Source: Micromonosporaceae bacterium (GTDB taxonomy: Bacteria; Actinomycetota; Actinomycetes; Mycobacteriales; Micromonosporaceae). Taken from it: a DNA stretch of 6,141 bases. How positions within the stretch are numbered: position 1 is the first letter of the stretch; each line of letters opens with the position of its first letter. Both the position numbers and the translations under genes were made by a program. The stretch lies in the NCBI GenBank assembly GCA_017354595.1, contig JAFMQQ010000206.1:1-6141 (forward strand), in the 5' to 3' direction. This document shows positions 5,448-6,141 of the stretch, in pieces. The notes beneath the pieces are model-generated. The model was not told where the DNA came from. It was given only the letters and a program-made list of their open reading frames with translations, and ran no database searches.

Positions 5448-6008
5448 CTACTCGGACTCGGCGAGGATGGCGTACAGCTTGCGCTTGGTCTCGTTCAGTA
5501 CCGCGACCGCGCGCTGCCAGTCCTCCGCGCTGCCGGAGAAGCCGATCTGGCGCAACGCGTTCATCACGCCGAAGATCGCCTCCTTGGTGTCGTTGCCGCT
5601 GGCGACCGTCTCCTCGCTGAACTCCGCCCACGGCGCCTCGGCCGCGGCCGCGGCGGCCTGTTCGCGGCCGGCGTCGGTCAGCGTGAACCGCTTGCGGCCA
5701 CCCGACTCCTCGCTGGCGATCAGGCCCTCGTCCTCCAGCAACTGCAGTGTCGGGTACACCGAGCCGGGACTGGGGCGCCATACGCCACCGGTGCGGCGGT
5801 CCAGCTCCTGGATCATCTCGTACCCGTGCATCGGTCGTTCGTTGAGCAACGCCAGGATCGCGGCGCGGACATTGCCCCGCCTGCCCCTGGCGCGACCGCG
5901 ACCCCGGCCGTGGTGACCGAATGGTCCGCCGGGCGGGAACGGCCCACCGGGCGGGAACGGCCAGCGGCCGCCGCCGAACCCGAAGGCCCGCATGCGTTCC
6001 TCGTGCAT
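5448..6008 (-). CDS. PadR-family transcriptional regulator
   Basis: A DNA-binding repressor of the PadR family, usually a dimer responding to small molecules; many members control a nearby exporter or metabolic gene and their own promoter. The 186 residues show a Gly/Pro-rich start with three hexapeptide units (about 18-34: PFPPGG, PFPPGG, PFGHHG) and an Arg-rich linker (34-45). The winged helix (about 47-115) has the family hallmarks RPMHGYEMIQEL (58-69), SPGSVYPTLQLLEDEGL (80-96) and the wing GRKRFTLTDAG (104-114). A short helical C-terminal dimerisation arm follows (about 140-184). ATG 6008 is chosen because AGGAGG lies nine bases upstream. An in-frame ATG at 6026 would put that site inside the coding region; ATG 5993 is also possible. 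The gene faces ispG with a hairpin between. The right-hand neighbour, and so the likely target, is outside the window. Confidence 0.93.
   Translation of the reverse strand: MHEERMRAFGFGGGRWPFPPGGPFPPGGPFGHHGRGRGRARGRRGNVRAAILALLNERPMHGYEMIQELDRRTGGVWRPSPGSVYPTLQLLEDEGLIASEESGGRKRFTLTDAGREQAAAAAAEAPWAEFSEETVASGNDTKEAIFGVMNALRQIGFSGSAEDWQRAVAVLNETKRKLYAILAESE
5913..5966 (-). repeat. 18-bp tandem repeat encoding the PFPPGG tail of the PadR protein
   Basis: Three in-frame 18-bp units at 5913-5930, 5931-5948 and 5949-5966. The last two share GGGCGGGAACGGCC exactly (plus strand, 5931-5944 and 5949-5962); the first is diverged. They encode the repeated P-F-P-P-G-G hexapeptide in front of the winged helix. 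Gly/Pro/Phe-rich leaders of this kind are known in actinobacterial PadR proteins, so only the clean repeat is notable. Confidence 0.8.
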
Positions 6009-6017
6009 CCTGCACAA

Positions 6018-6023
6018 CCTCCT
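6018..6023 (-). promoter_or_regulatory. Ribosome binding site deciding the padR start
   Basis: Reading the minus strand, AGGAGG at 6023-6018 is followed by nine bases and then ATG at 6008. It directly follows an in-frame ATG at 6026, where it would encode Arg-Arg, so 6008 is the more likely start. Confidence 0.8.
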
Positions 6024-6077
6024 CATGGGTTGTTTCCCGAAGCCTCTTCGATCTGTTGAGACTTCTGCGATAGGTTC

Positions 6078-6106
6078 TTGATGTGTTGACGATATATCGC
6101 TAACGT
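6078..6106 (+). promoter_or_regulatory. Possible rightward promoter interleaved with the padR promoter
   Basis: Plus-strand TTGATG (6078-6083) and TAACGT (6101-6106) are also exactly 17 bp apart, predicting a rightward start near 6113. If real, it would drive a gene beyond the window edge and share the dyads with padR. Both hexamers are weak matches, so this is tentative. Confidence 0.3.
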
Positions 6107-6117
6107 ATCAGCGACAA
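6089..6117 (-). promoter_or_regulatory. Predicted padR promoter with overlapping operator-like dyads
   Basis: On the minus strand a -35-like TTGTCG (6117-6112) and a -10-like TATCGT (6094-6089) are separated by exactly 17 bp, predicting a transcript start near 6082 and a leader of about 74 bases. Two dyads lie over it: the perfect palindrome CGATATATCG (6090-6099), covering the -10, and TCGCT-N8-AGCGA (6097-6114), filling the spacer. AT-rich palindromes over the promoter are what an autorepressing PadR would be expected to bind. Binding by this protein is inference. A small inverted repeat, CGAAG-CCT-CTTCG at 6038-6050, lies further down the leader. Confidence 0.55.
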
Positions 6118-6122
6118 GCTCG

Positions 6123-6136
6123 GACGGAAATCCGTC
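6123..6136. repeat. Perfect inverted repeat near the right edge
   Basis: GACGGAAATCCGTC is a 6-bp inverted repeat with a two-base centre. In RNA it would give about five pairs and a four-base loop. It could be an operator half-pair, part of the leader of a rightward gene, or chance. The window ends five bases later. Confidence 0.5.
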
Positions 6137-6141
6137 AGCCG

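Overview
The window is very GC-rich, with third codon positions mostly G or C, GTG start codons and leaderless-looking starts. Together with the gene order dxr - site-2 protease - ispG this points to a high-GC actinobacterium. The overall style suggests Micromonosporaceae or a near relative, but that rank is an inference. Six protein genes are supported, and most of the window is ordinary chromosomal housekeeping. I see no RNA gene, insertion sequence, CRISPR array or defence system.

Layout. At the left edge (3-911, +) lies the 3' part of a YcxB-like membrane protein. Its long N-terminal tail is a strict five-residue repeat, encoded by about 24-25 tandem 15-bp units. It converges on, and overlaps by 58 bp, an exonuclease III gene (854-1681, -). 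Divergent from that gene starts the operon dxr (1701-2924), Rip1/RseP-type intramembrane protease (2925-4169) and ispG (4196-5368). The operon encodes the second and the penultimate enzymes of the MEP isoprenoid pathway, with a membrane protease between them. A 79-bp gap holds a short direct repeat and a strong hairpin. A PadR-family repressor gene (5448-6008, -) follows, with its promoter and dyad sequences up to about 6117.

How the parts work together. Dxr makes 2-C-methyl-D-erythritol 4-phosphate and IspG makes HMBPP, so the operon supplies isoprenoid precursors. The protease is probably a regulated anti-sigma-factor or membrane-protein cleaving enzyme, cotranscribed by long-conserved synteny. 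The exonuclease III (AP endonuclease) and the operon seem to fire from one 7-bp symmetric -10 element (1688-1694), with both transcripts predicted to begin at or within a base or two of the start codon. The PadR gene appears self-contained and probably autoregulated.

The points most worth a second look are the symmetric leaderless divergent promoter at 1681-1701, the pentapeptide-repeat tail of the YcxB-like protein, an exact 15-bp duplication over the protease stop codon, and the interleaved divergent promoter signals with dyads at 6078-6117. I found no convincing evidence of a new multi-gene system.
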